NCBI RefSeq assembly: GCF_023954335.1
Contig: NZ_JAMLIE010000002.1
Coordinates: 124,001-188,000 of the forward strand
From: Aquamicrobium sp.
GTDB lineage: Bacteria; Pseudomonadota; Alphaproteobacteria; Rhizobiales; Rhizobiaceae
DNA length: 64,000 nt
Direction: 5' to 3'
Part shown: one piece after another, positions 42,922-51,627 of the stretch
How positions within the stretch are numbered: position 1 is the stretch's first letter
Layout of the letters: the number at the start of each line of letters is the position of its first letter
Notes under the pieces: generated by a model
Databases searched by the model: none
Seen by the model: only the letters and a program-made list of their open reading frames with translations
What the model was told of the DNA's origin: nothing
Program-made: the position numbers and the translations under genes

Positions 42922-43923
42922 ATGCCGCACGACCACCATTCCCACGACCACGACCACGACCACGATCATGACCACTCGCACGCGCCGGCCGTGACTGGCG
43001 ATAACGAGCGCAAGGTGCTGGTCGCCTTCTTCATCATCTTCTCGTTCATGATCGTCGAGGCGGTGGGCGGCTATCTCTCCGGCTCGCTGGCGCTGCTGGC
43101 CGATGCCGGCCACATGCTGACCGACGCGGTGGCGCTGGCGCTCGCCTACGCCGCCTTCCGCTTCGGCCGACGCGCCGCCGACGCGCGGCGCACCTTCGGC
43201 TATGCCCGCTTCGAGGTCATCGCCGGCTTCATCAACGCCATCACCCTGTTCGGCATCGTGGTCTGGATCGTCTACGAGGCGGTGCAGCGGTTCCGCCACC
43301 CGGTGGAGATCCTGTCCGGCCCGATGCTGGCGGTGGCGGTGGCGGGCCTTTTGGTCAACGTCTTCGTGCTGTGGCTGCTGACGCGCGGCGACACCGAGCA
43401 CGTCAACATCAAGGGCGCGGCGCTGCACGTCATGGGCGACCTGCTCGGCTCGGTCGGCGCCATCGTCGCCGCGCTCGTCATCCGCTTCACCGGCTGGATG
43501 CCGATCGACCCGATCCTGTCGGTCCTCGTCTCGGTGCTGATCCTGCGCAGCGCCTGGAAGCTGCTGGCGAAGTCGGGCCATATCCTCCTCGAAGGCGCGC
43601 CCGACAACGCCGCGCCGCAGGAGATCGAGCGGCATCTGATGGAGGCCGTGCCCGGCGTTGCTACCGTGTCCCACGTCCATGTCTGGCTCATCAGCTCGGG
43701 CCGCGCGCTCGCCACGCTGCATGTGCGCCCCGCGCCGGGCGCGGAGCCGCGGGCGGTGGTCGAGGCCGTCGAGCACGCGCTTGCCGAACGCTTCGCCATC
43801 GGCCATGCCACCATCGCCATCGACTGGAGCGGCGACGAGGCGGGCGGCTGCGCCCTGTCGCGCGGGGAGTCGCAAGAGCCGCATGGCCACGAGCATGGCG
43901 CAGATACGGGAGGCCGGGCATGA
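42922..43923 (+). CDS. Cation diffusion facilitator metal exporter (zinc type)
   Basis: CDF proteins export divalent metals in exchange for protons. The 333-residue protein has a very His-rich N-terminus (MPHDHHSHDHDHDHDHDHSH), six membrane segments, and the zinc-site pair in helix 2 (ADAGHMLTDAV) and helix 5 (HVMGDLLGS). A C-terminal cytoplasmic ferredoxin-like domain follows (VSHVHVWLISSGRALATLHV), ending in another His cluster. The HxxxD pairs favour Zn2+ (also Cd2+ or Co2+). The stop overlaps the start of the ArsR gene. ZitB/CzcD-like. Confidence 0.92.
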   Translation: MPHDHHSHDHDHDHDHDHSHAPAVTGDNERKVLVAFFIIFSFMIVEAVGGYLSGSLALLADAGHMLTDAVALALAYAAFRFGRRAADARRTFGYARFEVIAGFINAITLFGIVVWIVYEAVQRFRHPVEILSGPMLAVAVAGLLVNVFVLWLLTRGDTEHVNIKGAALHVMGDLLGSVGAIVAALVIRFTGWMPIDPILSVLVSVLILRSAWKLLAKSGHILLEGAPDNAAPQEIERHLMEAVPGVATVSHVHVWLISSGRALATLHVRPAPGAEPRAVVEAVEHALAERFAIGHATIAIDWSGDEAGGCALSRGESQEPHGHEHGADTGGRA

Positions 43924-44264
43924 TGGGGAAGGAGACGGGCGAGGGCGCCGCCTTGCAGGGGTCGGCGCTGTCTTCGCACGACACGACGATCCTGGCGGAG
44001 ACCTTCCGCCTGCTCGGCGACCCGACGCGGCTGCGCATCCTGTTCTTCTGCATCGCGCGGCCGCAATCGGTCGGCGACATCGCCGAGGCGCTCGGCCTGT
44101 CGCCGTCGCTGGTCAGCCATCATCTGCGCCTGCTGCGCGGGGCGCGGCTGGTCAGGGGCGAGCGGCGCTCGCGGCAGGTGTTCTACGCCGTCGCCGATTG
44201 CCACGTCAGCGACATGCTCACCGACATGGCCGTCCACATCGCCGAGGACCAGCCGGAGGAGTGA
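43920..44264 (+). CDS. ArsR/SmtB-family zinc-responsive repressor
   Basis: Winged-helix metal-dependent repressor of 114 residues. The DNA-binding part includes LGDPTRLRILFFCIA and LGLSPSLVSHHLRLLRGARL. The C-terminal helix carries D93-x-H95-x10-H106-x2-E109, exactly the alpha-5 zinc site of SmtB/CzrA/ZiaR. There is no N-terminal alpha-3N Cys pair, so the alpha-5 site is probably the only sensor. The ATG at 43920 has a GGGAGG site six bases upstream and overlaps the exporter stop. It probably binds the operator at 42873-42892. Confidence 0.93.
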   Translation: MMGKETGEGAALQGSALSSHDTTILAETFRLLGDPTRLRILFFCIARPQSVGDIAEALGLSPSLVSHHLRLLRGARLVRGERRSRQVFYAVADCHVSDMLTDMAVHIAEDQPEE

Positions 44265-44280
44265 GCCCGGCCTCCGCGCG

Positions 44281-44979
44281 TCAGGCCGAGGTCGCCGCGC
44301 GGATGCGGCCGTAGCACTCGCAGGCGCTGTCGAGAAGCCGGCCGCGGTCGATGATGCTGAGGACGCCGCGATGGTAGGAGATCGCGCCGGCGCTGGCGAG
44401 GCCGGCGCAGATCTCGTTGACGGTCGCGCGGCGCAGCGCGAGCAGCGTCGCCACGGTCTCCTGCGTGATGTGGAACTCGTCGCCCGCGACCCGGTCGTGC
44501 GCCTGAAGCAGCCAGCGCGACACGCGCTGCTGGGCCGTGTGCAGGCTGGCGCAGGCGAGCGATTCCATCAGCTGCGCCATATGGCCCTTGGTGAAGCGCA
44601 GCATGGCCTCGCGCAGGGGCTCGAAGCGCCGGAGCGCGCTGCGCGCGTCGGCCACGGCAAGCCACGAGGCATGGCCGGCGACCTGCACCACGGCCCTGCC
44701 GAACACCGTGTCCCCGCCCATGACGATGGCGAAGCCGAGGAAGCCTTCCGGACCGATCAGCGACTTCTCGACGGTGCGGCCGTTCTCCATCCGCGCGATG
44801 AGCGAGACGAGGCCGTCATGCGGGAAGATGGCGTGCGTGATCGCCGCGCCTTCCTCGAACAGGATGTCGCCGGCCCTGATCGACCGCGTCTCCGCCCTTT
44901 CCTCGATATAGCCGCGCGCTTCGTCGGGCAGGCATGCAAGTATCCTGTTGCCCGCGGGCGGTGAGGAAAGCTCTTTCAT
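44281..44979 (-). CDS. Crp/Fnr-family transcription regulator
   Basis: The 232-residue protein has an N-terminal cyclic-nucleotide-binding-like beta barrel (about 20-130, RAGDILFEEGAAITHAIFPH; GPEGFLGFAIVMGG). A dimer helix follows (CASLHTAQQRVSRWLLQAHD), then a C-terminal winged helix (FHITQETVATLLALRRATVN). The cAMP-contacting residues and Fnr-type cysteines are not evident, so the signal is unknown. It converges with the ArsR gene (16 bases apart) and has a CtrA-type box 52-67 bases upstream. Confidence 0.88.
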   Translation of the reverse strand: MKELSSPPAGNRILACLPDEARGYIEERAETRSIRAGDILFEEGAAITHAIFPHDGLVSLIARMENGRTVEKSLIGPEGFLGFAIVMGGDTVFGRAVVQVAGHASWLAVADARSALRRFEPLREAMLRFTKGHMAQLMESLACASLHTAQQRVSRWLLQAHDRVAGDEFHITQETVATLLALRRATVNEICAGLASAGAISYHRGVLSIIDRGRLLDSACECYGRIRAATSA

Positions 44980-45030
44980 GTCGCGTGCCGGATGAAGGGG
45001 CGTCTTATATACAGTCGTAATCGACAGGAG

Positions 45031-45046
45031 TTAATTGCAAATTAAC
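45031..45046. promoter_or_regulatory. CtrA-type box upstream of the Crp/Fnr gene
   Basis: A perfect TTAA-N7-TTAAC (spacer TTGCAAA), 52-67 bases before the ATG. It is embedded in the inverted repeat GTTAAT-N5-ATTAAC, so binding by a dimeric regulator other than CtrA is also possible. The surrounding 60 bases are AT-rich, which raises the chance of a random match. Confidence 0.5.
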
Positions 45047-45242
45047 CGTGTTATGTACGTTACCGGACATATATTGTTCAGTTTCATCTAATTATATTGG
45101 AAAGCAAGGCGGGCGATACTGCGCGCGTGGCAGCACGGCGCCCGTCGCCTGCGCAGTGATCTTCCGGCGGCAGGCTGCGGTTCACGATATCGGGGTGGTG
45201 GGCGATTGCGTCCCGTTCATGCGCGGACGGGACGGAGGGCGA

Positions 45243-46499
45243 TCAGTTCTGGCCGTCGATATGGCGGATGTTGTCGCGTATCCGGTTGTTTATGCCCCAG
45301 ATTTCGGAAAGGCCGGCCGACAGCGCCTCCTGCCCCTTCTCGAGGTCGCCGATCAGCTCGGCGAACATGCCGCGATAGAGGGTGACGCTCTCGACCTTGC
45401 CCATGACCCGCACGGCCGCCAGCGCCGAGGACAGGCGCTTCATGTCGGCGGTCAGGTCGAAGAAGCGGGCGACATGCACCTTGATGTGATCGAATTTCTC
45501 GGCGGCGAGGGCGCTGTAGTCCCGCGTCTGGCGCATCAGCCGCTCGGCTTCGTCGCCGAAAGCCGCGTCCTTTCCCGCAGCCTCACGGTTGAAGAAGACA
45601 GCCGTCTCCTCCTGAAGCCGCGCGGTGCAGGCGAGAAACAGCCCGTCATTGACGGAGGCGAACACGTCCTGCGCGGCGAGGTGGAGCTGGCGCAGGTTCT
45701 CGACGATGGATTCCGAGATCTGCCCGTAATTGGTCGATATCTCGCCGATGGCGCGGCCTTCGTCGCCGATCCGCGCCGCCTGAATGCGCAGATTGCTCGG
45801 CGTGTAGCGGAAGGCCGAGGCGAGATCGAGCATCCGCGCCGCGGCCGTCAGCAGGATGGCGGCGGACTCGAGAAGATCCTCGAAATGGCTGAGTGCCTGC
45901 CATGTCGGGCGACCGAGCGCCGCGTCGCGGTTCCTGATCTCGCCGCCCAGCGCGCGGGCCATGAAGGAGGGGTAGTCGCCGAAGCCGGCCTGCGACAGGA
46001 GGCCGAGAAGGGCCCCGGCGCTTTCCGCCGGCTTGCAGTCGGTTTCGAGCTCCTGCCGGCGTATCGCGCCGTAGAGCCCGCTTGCTGCCGCGAACAGCGC
46101 GCTGCCCGGCTTGAGCCGGACCGAAAGATAGCCGTCGTCGAGCGGGGTGACGACGGCGTAGACCCAGTAGTAGCGGCCGTCCTTGGCGCGGTTCTTGACA
46201 TAGGCGCCGACCGGCTGCCCGGCCCTGATCCGCTCCCACAGCACATAGAACACCGCCCGGGGCATGTCGGGATGGCGGATGATGTTGTGGGGGCGCTCGA
46301 TCATCTCGTCCCAGCCATAGAGGCTGACGCGCTGGAAGACGTCGTTGCCGGACAGGATCCGCCCGCGCGCGTCGGTGCGCGAGAAGAAGAGCTCCTCGAT
46401 CCGGAACGGAACCTCGTCCACCGAGGTGGCGACGGCGCGCGCTCCCGCCTGCGTTGCGCCGTTGGGTGACGGTCGCTGCGTCGTGTCTTCGGCTGTCAC
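45243..46499 (-). CDS. Aer-type PAS protein without a recognisable output domain
   Basis: The 418-residue soluble protein has an N-terminal PAS domain (about 35-155) of the aerotaxis-receptor kind: TDARGRILSGNDVFQRVS, RPHNIIRHPDMPRAVFYVLW and VKNRAKDGRYYWVYAVVTPL, a pattern that binds FAD in Aer. The rest is helical, including SNLRIQAARIGDEGRAIGEI, but lacks the conserved MCP tip that contacts CheA/CheW. No membrane helix is seen. It may be an energy or redox sensor acting through protein partners. A chemotaxis link is suggested only by PAS type and the flagellar genes elsewhere in the window. Confidence 0.8.
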   Translation of the reverse strand: MTAEDTTQRPSPNGATQAGARAVATSVDEVPFRIEELFFSRTDARGRILSGNDVFQRVSLYGWDEMIERPHNIIRHPDMPRAVFYVLWERIRAGQPVGAYVKNRAKDGRYYWVYAVVTPLDDGYLSVRLKPGSALFAAASGLYGAIRRQELETDCKPAESAGALLGLLSQAGFGDYPSFMARALGGEIRNRDAALGRPTWQALSHFEDLLESAAILLTAAARMLDLASAFRYTPSNLRIQAARIGDEGRAIGEISTNYGQISESIVENLRQLHLAAQDVFASVNDGLFLACTARLQEETAVFFNREAAGKDAAFGDEAERLMRQTRDYSALAAEKFDHIKVHVARFFDLTADMKRLSSALAAVRVMGKVESVTLYRGMFAELIGDLEKGQEALSAGLSEIWGINNRIRDNIRHIDGQN

Positions 46500-46738
46500 C
46501 TATGGCCTCGCGAACCAGTGATGTCGGGATGTCCCCCAAGGGCAGGAGTGGGGGAGGGTGGGGCGGCAATCAGTGCGTCGGGCGGTCGAATGCGTAAGTT
46601 CCCGCCACTGTGTAGCAAACCGGAACAGTTGCTTTGCGTTAGCTCAAAGAAATATATGAATTTTCGCCCGCGGATGCTGCGCTGGGGGCCGCGTTGGCGG
46701 ACGGCACACAAGTGACGCCGCGGATGATTTGCGCGTGA

Positions 46739-46751
46739 TCCATAATATGGA
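46739..46751. promoter_or_regulatory. Palindrome TCCATA-A-TATGGA, candidate IclR-type operator 1
   Basis: A perfect 6-1-6 palindrome. It matches the core of the second palindrome 83 bases downstream at 11 of 13 positions (TCCACAATATAGA). The form resembles TTCCATA-type sites of IclR regulators, and an IclR gene lies in the operon. Binding is inference. Confidence 0.5.
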
Positions 46752-46816
46752 ACGATCGGGCAAGAAATTCTTGTATGCGCGCATGATCTGTGCGAGCAAA
46801 TAGGCAAAGATGAGAA

Positions 46817-46839
46817 ATTGGTCCACAATATAGACCAAT
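46817..46839. promoter_or_regulatory. Palindrome ATTGGTC-N9-GACCAAT, candidate operator 2
   Basis: A 7-9-7 inverted repeat that contains, at 46822-46834, a near copy of operator 1. The centre-to-centre distance of 83 bases is close to eight helical turns, so looping or cooperative binding is possible. Confidence 0.5.
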
Positions 46840-46971
46840 GGTGGAATTGCCGGCGCGGGAGGAAACCGTTCGCCGGCATTTCCGGGGAGAATGGCCGGCT
46901 TTGCCCGCGGTGCACCTGATGGGCGTCGTGACGGGATCGGGGCGGACCCGAGAGCCGGGAGGAGGACGTGC

Positions 46972-48837
46972 ATGGCGACTGCCGGCGACGAATTCGCAAT
47001 CGAGACGCAATCGGAAGTGGTCGGCGCGCGGGCGGGTTCTCTGCTCATGCGCCCGGTCGAGGTGGTCGCGGCGATTCTGCTGGTCCTCATCGTCGGCCTG
47101 CTGCTGGCCGGGGTGTTCACGCGCTACGTGCTGCACATGCCAGTGGTTTGGATCGACGAGGCGGCGTCGATCTCGTTCCTGTGGTTCGCCATGCTGGGGT
47201 CGGCCATTGCCATCGACCGCAACGAGCACCTGCGCCTGACGGTGTTCATCAACATGTTCCCCGCGCGCTGGCGCGGGCTGATCGAGACGCTGGCGACGCT
47301 GCTCGCCATCACCGCGCTCGCCGCGCTGCTGATGCCGGCGGTCGACTATGTGCGCGAGGAATCGTGGGTCACGTCGGCCGCGCTGAAGATTCCGGTCAGC
47401 TACCGCGTCTCGGCCATCGTCGTCGGCATCGTGCTGATGCTCGTCGTCGCGCTCGCCCATGTCTGGCGCACGGCGGCGCGGCAGGAGATCGTCGTCTCTG
47501 TGGTCATCATCGCCGCCCTTGTCGGGCTCGGCTTCCTGATGTCGCCGGTGTTGATGGGGCTGGGCTACTTCAACATCCTGATCTTCCTCGTCGGGGTCGC
47601 GGCCTTCTGCCTCGTTCTCGGCGTTCCCATCGCCTTCTGCTTCGCCGTCGGCACCATCGGCTTCCTCGCCTTCACCACGCACGTTCCGATGATCGTGATG
47701 ATCGGGCGCATGGACGAGGGCATGTCGAGCCTGATCCTGCTTTCGGTGCCGATCTTCGTGCTGCTCGGCTGCATCCTCGACGCCACCGGCATGGGCAAGG
47801 CCATCGTCGATTTCATGGCCTCGCTGCTCGGCCATGTGAAGGCGGGCATGTCCTATGTGCTGCTCGGCTCGCTGTTCCTCGTCTCCGGCATTTCCGGCTC
47901 CAAGGTGTCCGACATGGCGACGGTCGCGCCGGCGCTGTTTCCCGAGATGAAGCGGCGCGGCCACAAGCCGAAGGAGATGATCGCGCTGCTCGCCACCGGC
48001 GCGGCCATGGCCGACACCGTGCCGCCCTCCATCGTGCTGATCGTGCTCGGCTCGGTGGCGGGCGTTTCCATCGCCGCTTTGTTCACCTCCGGCGTCGTCA
48101 TCGCCTTCGTGTTGCTCTTGTCGCTGGCGGTGCTCGCCCGCTGGAAGGCGCGCGGCGAGAGCATGGAAGGGGTGGCGCGGGCGCCGTTCAAGGTGGTGCG
48201 CGCGACGCTGCTGATCGCCGCGCCGGCGCTGCTCCTGCCCTTCATCATCCGCGGCGCGGTCGGTGGCGGCATCGCCACGGCGACGGAGGTGTCGACCATC
48301 GCCGTGCTCTACGCCTTCGTCATCGGCATCGTCCTCTATGGCGGCATCAGGCCGCCGAAGATCTACGCCATGCTGGTCGAGACGGCGGCGCTGTCGGGCG
48401 CGATCCTGCTCATCCTCGGCACGGCCTCGGCCATGGCCTGGGCGCTGACGCAGACCGGCTTCGCCCACCAGCTCGCCGGCTACATGCGCGAGCTGCCGGG
48501 CGGCTGGTTCACCTATATGCTCGTCACCATCGCCGTCTTCGTCGTGCTCGGCTGCGTGCTCGAGGGCCTGCCGGCCATCGTGCTGATGGCGCCGCTGATG
48601 TTCCCCATCGCCAAGCAGATGGGCATCCACGACGTCCACTACGCCATGGTCGTGGTCACGGCGATGAATATCGGCCTGATGGCCCCGCCCATCGGCATCG
48701 GCTTCTACATCGCCTGCAAGATCGGCAACGTCTCGCCCGACGAGGCCATGGGCGCGATCTGGCCCTATCTCGGGGCGCTCATCGTCGGGCTCCTGCTCAT
48801 CGCCGCCGTGCCGGCGCTGTCCATCGCCTATCTCTAG
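46972..48837 (+). CDS. Fused TRAP transporter permease (DctQ-DctM)
   Basis: TRAP importers take up organic acids with a sodium or proton gradient. The 621-residue protein starts MATAGDEFAIETQSE after a GGAGG site. Residues about 25-190 form a DctQ-like small subunit with about four helices (YVLHMPVVWIDEAASISFLW). The remainder is a DctM-like large subunit with many helices and the signatures LLSVPIFVLLGCILDATG, SGISGSKVSDMATVAPALFP and MNIGLMAPPIGIGFYIAC. Fusions of Q and M are known. The substrate is unknown; catabolic neighbours suggest an aromatic or aliphatic carboxylate. Confidence 0.94.
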   Translation: MATAGDEFAIETQSEVVGARAGSLLMRPVEVVAAILLVLIVGLLLAGVFTRYVLHMPVVWIDEAASISFLWFAMLGSAIAIDRNEHLRLTVFINMFPARWRGLIETLATLLAITALAALLMPAVDYVREESWVTSAALKIPVSYRVSAIVVGIVLMLVVALAHVWRTAARQEIVVSVVIIAALVGLGFLMSPVLMGLGYFNILIFLVGVAAFCLVLGVPIAFCFAVGTIGFLAFTTHVPMIVMIGRMDEGMSSLILLSVPIFVLLGCILDATGMGKAIVDFMASLLGHVKAGMSYVLLGSLFLVSGISGSKVSDMATVAPALFPEMKRRGHKPKEMIALLATGAAMADTVPPSIVLIVLGSVAGVSIAALFTSGVVIAFVLLLSLAVLARWKARGESMEGVARAPFKVVRATLLIAAPALLLPFIIRGAVGGGIATATEVSTIAVLYAFVIGIVLYGGIRPPKIYAMLVETAALSGAILLILGTASAMAWALTQTGFAHQLAGYMRELPGGWFTYMLVTIAVFVVLGCVLEGLPAIVLMAPLMFPIAKQMGIHDVHYAMVVVTAMNIGLMAPPIGIGFYIACKIGNVSPDEAMGAIWPYLGALIVGLLLIAAVPALSIAYL

Positions 48838-48870
48838 AAACACCATCAAGCAGCCAAGGAGGAAACTGCC

Positions 48871-49884
48871 ATGAGAATGAACCGCAGAACGCTGATGCTG
48901 GGCGCCGCCGCCCTGCCGCTGGTCAGCACCATCCGCCATGCCGGGGCGCAAGCGGCCGAGTTCAACTACAAATACGCCAACAACCTGCCGCTCACCCACC
49001 CGATGAACGTGCGCGCGCAGGAGGCGGTCGACAATATCCGCGAGGAGACCGGCGGGCGCGTCGCCATCCAGATCTTCCCGTCGAACCAGCTAGGCGCCGA
49101 CACCGACATGCTGAGCCAGGTGCGCTCGGGTGGCGTCGAGTTCTTCACCCTGTCGCCGCTCATCCTGTCGACCCTCGTCGCCAACGCCTCGATCAGCGGC
49201 ATCGGCTTCGCCTTCCCGGGCTACGACCAGGTGTGGCCGGCGATGGACGGCGAGCTCGGCGCCTATGTGCGCGGCGAGATCGAGAAGTCCAACCTCGTCG
49301 TCATGGAGAATATCTGGGACAACGGCTTCCGCCAGATCACCTCGTCGGTCGGGCCGATCAACACGGCCGACGACCTCAAGGGCTTCAAGATCCGCGTGCC
49401 GGTCAGCCCGCTGTGGACCTCGATGTTCTCGGCCTTCGAATCCGCGCCGGCCTCGATCAACTTCGCCGAGGTCTATTCGGCGCTCCAGACCGGCATCGTC
49501 GACGGGCAGGAGAACCCGCTCGCCATCATCTCGACGGCCAAGCTCTACGAGGTGCAGAAGTACCTGTCCTTCACCAACCACATGTGGGACGGTTTCTGGT
49601 TCCTCGCCAACAAGCGCGCCTGGGAGCGCATGCCGGAGGACGTGCGCGAGATCGTCGCGAAGAACATCAACGAGGCGGCGGTGAAGGAGCGCGAGGATGT
49701 GGCCGCGCTCAACGCCACGGTGCGCGGCGAGCTCGAGGGCCATGGCATGATCGTCAACGAGCCGGACACCTCCACCTTCCGCCAGAAGCTGGCCGATGCC
49801 GGCTTCTATGCCGAGTGGAAGAAGAACTACGGCGACGACGCTTGGGCGATCCTGGAAAAGGCGGTTGGCAGCTCGCTCGGCTGA
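48871..49884 (+). CDS. TRAP transporter periplasmic binding protein (DctP type)
   Basis: Binds the substrate for the fused TRAP permease just upstream. The 337-residue precursor begins MRMNRRTLMLGAAALPLVST, a signal peptide with a twin-arginine-like RR. The mature part has the DctP fold, NLPLTHPMNVRAQEAVDNI, and the carboxylate-binding arginine region DLKGFKIRVPVSPLW. It ends with TGIVDGQENPLAIISTAKLY and KYLSFTNHMW. It lies 33 bases after the permease gene. The ligand cannot be read from the sequence. Confidence 0.94.
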   Translation: MRMNRRTLMLGAAALPLVSTIRHAGAQAAEFNYKYANNLPLTHPMNVRAQEAVDNIREETGGRVAIQIFPSNQLGADTDMLSQVRSGGVEFFTLSPLILSTLVANASISGIGFAFPGYDQVWPAMDGELGAYVRGEIEKSNLVVMENIWDNGFRQITSSVGPINTADDLKGFKIRVPVSPLWTSMFSAFESAPASINFAEVYSALQTGIVDGQENPLAIISTAKLYEVQKYLSFTNHMWDGFWFLANKRAWERMPEDVREIVAKNINEAAVKEREDVAALNATVRGELEGHGMIVNEPDTSTFRQKLADAGFYAEWKKNYGDDAWAILEKAVGSSLG

Positions 49885-49972
49885 TCCGTCCTGTGCGCGA
49901 ACGGGGCGGGCCGGCGACGGCCCGCCTGCTTCCGGGGTGGCAGGGCCGGGTGGCAGGGCAGGAGTGGCAGGC

Positions 49973-50777
49973 ATGAGCGGTCGCCTTCACGGCAAATCGG
50001 CCATCGTCTTCGGCGCCGGCTCGTCCGGCCCCGGCTGGGGCAACGGCAAGGCGGCGGCCGTCGCCTATGCGCGCGAGGGGGCACTCGTCGCCTGCGTCGA
50101 TCTCCTCGCCGCCGCGGCCGAAGAGACCGCGGCGATCATCCGCGAGGAGGGCGGCGCGGCGCTGGCGCTCGCCGCCGACGTCACCGATCTCACTTCCATT
50201 CGGGATGCGGCCGCGCCGGCTGCGGCGGCCTTCGGCGGTATCTCCATCCTGCACAACAATGTCGGCGTCACCCATATGGGCGGCCCCGTCGAGCTCGACG
50301 AGGAGACGTTCCAGGCCGCGCTCGATCTGAACATCGGCCCGGTCTACCGCACGGCGAAGGCGGTATTGCCGCACATGATCGAGGCGGGCGGGGGGGGCCA
50401 TCGTCAACATCTCCTCGCTCGCCGCCATCCGCTATGTCGGCTACCCCTATTTCGCCTATTATGCCACCAAGGCGGCGGTGAACCAGGCGACGGTGGCGCT
50501 GGCGATGCAATATGCGAGGCAGGGCATCCGCGCCAACTGCATCATGCCGGGCCTGATCGACACGCCGCTGATCTACAAGCAGATTTCCAGCCAGTACGCC
50601 TCGGTCGAGGAGATGGTCGCGGCGCGTGACGCCATGGTGCCGATGGGGCGCATGGGCACGGCGTGGGACGTGGCGGCGGCGGCCGTCTTCCTCGCCTCCG
50701 ACGAGGCGCGCTTCATCACCGGCGTGTGCCTGCCGGTCGACGGTGGGCAGAGCTGCGCCGTTTCCGCGGTGGCCTGA
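49973..50777 (+). pseudogene. SDR-family oxidoreductase broken by a +1 shift in a G8 tract
   Basis: Two frames together make one short-chain dehydrogenase. Frame 1 from the ATG at 49973 has the cofactor motif IVFGAGSSGPGWGNGKAAA and LHNNVGVTHMGG, and reaches IEAGGGG. At 50390-50397 a run of eight G shifts the frame. With seven G it would continue AIVNISSLAAIRYVGYPY, then the catalytic YYATK and a normal C-terminus to the stop at 50777 (267 residues). As written, the first frame runs on into nonsense. Sequencing error, recent mutation or slipped-strand phase variation are all possible. The gene is within the TRAP catabolic operon. Confidence 0.85.
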
Positions 50778-50781
50778 GGCC

Positions 50782-51627
50782 ATGCCGTCCCGCCCCGCTC
50801 CCCGCCGCAACGACGCCACCGGCGCGCAGAGCGTCGACCGGGCGCTGGCGCTGTTGTCGACGGTCGGGCGCCATGCCGAGCGCGGCATCACCCTGACCGA
50901 GGCGGTGGAGGAAAGCGGGCTGAACAAGCCGACCTGCCGGCGGCTGCTGCTGGCGCTGATCCGCGCCGGCACGGTCGAGCAGGACGAGGAGACGCGCCGC
51001 TACTATCTCGGGCAGGAGGCCTATGTCCTCGGCAGCCTCGCCTCGCGCCGCTTCGGCCTGCTTCAGCTTTCGATGGAAAGCCTGCAACGGCTGTCGCGCA
51101 AGACCGAGGATTCGACCTTCCTGTCGGTGCGGCGCGACCGCTTCTCCATCTGCCTCTATCGCGAGGAAGGCACCTATCCGGTGCGCACCCACGCGCTTCA
51201 GGCCGGCTTCGAGCACCCGCTGGGCGTCGGCGCCGGCTCGCTCGCCATGCTGTCGTCGCTGCCCGACGACGAGGTCGAGGCGGTGCTCGAGGCCAATGCC
51301 GGGGTGCTGGCGGAAAAATTCCCGATGCTGACGCCCGAGCGCATCCGCCTCGACGTGGCGCTGACGCGCCAGCACGGCTTCGCGCTCAATCCCGGCCGCA
51401 TCTTCGCCAATTCGTGGGGCCTCGGCGTCGCGCTGCGCACGCCGCAGGGCGGGCTTGCCGGCGCGCTCAGCATCGCCGCCATCGACAGCCGGATGCACGA
51501 GGCGCGGCAGGCCGAGCTGGCGCAGGGCCTGATCGAGGAGGCGCGCCTCGTCGAGGCCAAGCTCGGCCAGATGTTTTCCGCCCGGGGCAGGGGCACGAGG
51601 AATCCTGAAAGGAGAACGGCACGATGA
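50782..51627 (+). CDS. IclR-family transcription regulator
   Basis: The 281-residue protein has an N-terminal winged helix (AQSVDRALALLSTVG, GITLTEAVEESGLNKPTCRRL) and a C-terminal IclR effector domain (SLQRLSRKTEDSTFLSVRRD, HPLGVGAGSLAMLSSL, GLAGALSIAAIDSRM). It is embedded in the catabolic operon, between the first SDR and the CoA ligase, and follows the SDR stop by four bases. It probably binds the palindromes at 46739-46839 and senses a pathway substrate. Its ATG at 50782 lacks a strong ribosome site, suggesting coupling to the upstream gene. Confidence 0.93.
   Translation: MPSRPAPRRNDATGAQSVDRALALLSTVGRHAERGITLTEAVEESGLNKPTCRRLLLALIRAGTVEQDEETRRYYLGQEAYVLGSLASRRFGLLQLSMESLQRLSRKTEDSTFLSVRRDRFSICLYREEGTYPVRTHALQAGFEHPLGVGAGSLAMLSSLPDDEVEAVLEANAGVLAEKFPMLTPERIRLDVALTRQHGFALNPGRIFANSWGLGVALRTPQGGLAGALSIAAIDSRMHEARQAELAQGLIEEARLVEAKLGQMFSARGRGTRNPERRTAR

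Larger units (their letters stand above)
46500..46971. other. Gene-free divergent region between the PAS gene and the TRAP operon
   Basis: A 472-base region without a supported gene. The left part is GC-rich with the possible hairpin CCCCC-N12-GGGGG near 46531-46555. The centre (46600-46840) is AT-richer and holds two related palindromes (46739-46751 and 46817-46839). The right part has the GGAGG ribosome site of the TRAP permease. Both promoters probably lie here. Confidence 0.7.

Noticed and set aside
46968..49976. 1002-codon plus-strand open frame across the TRAP genes
   Set aside because: It is the +1 frame of the permease and binding-protein genes, His/Arg/Gly-rich and without family motifs.
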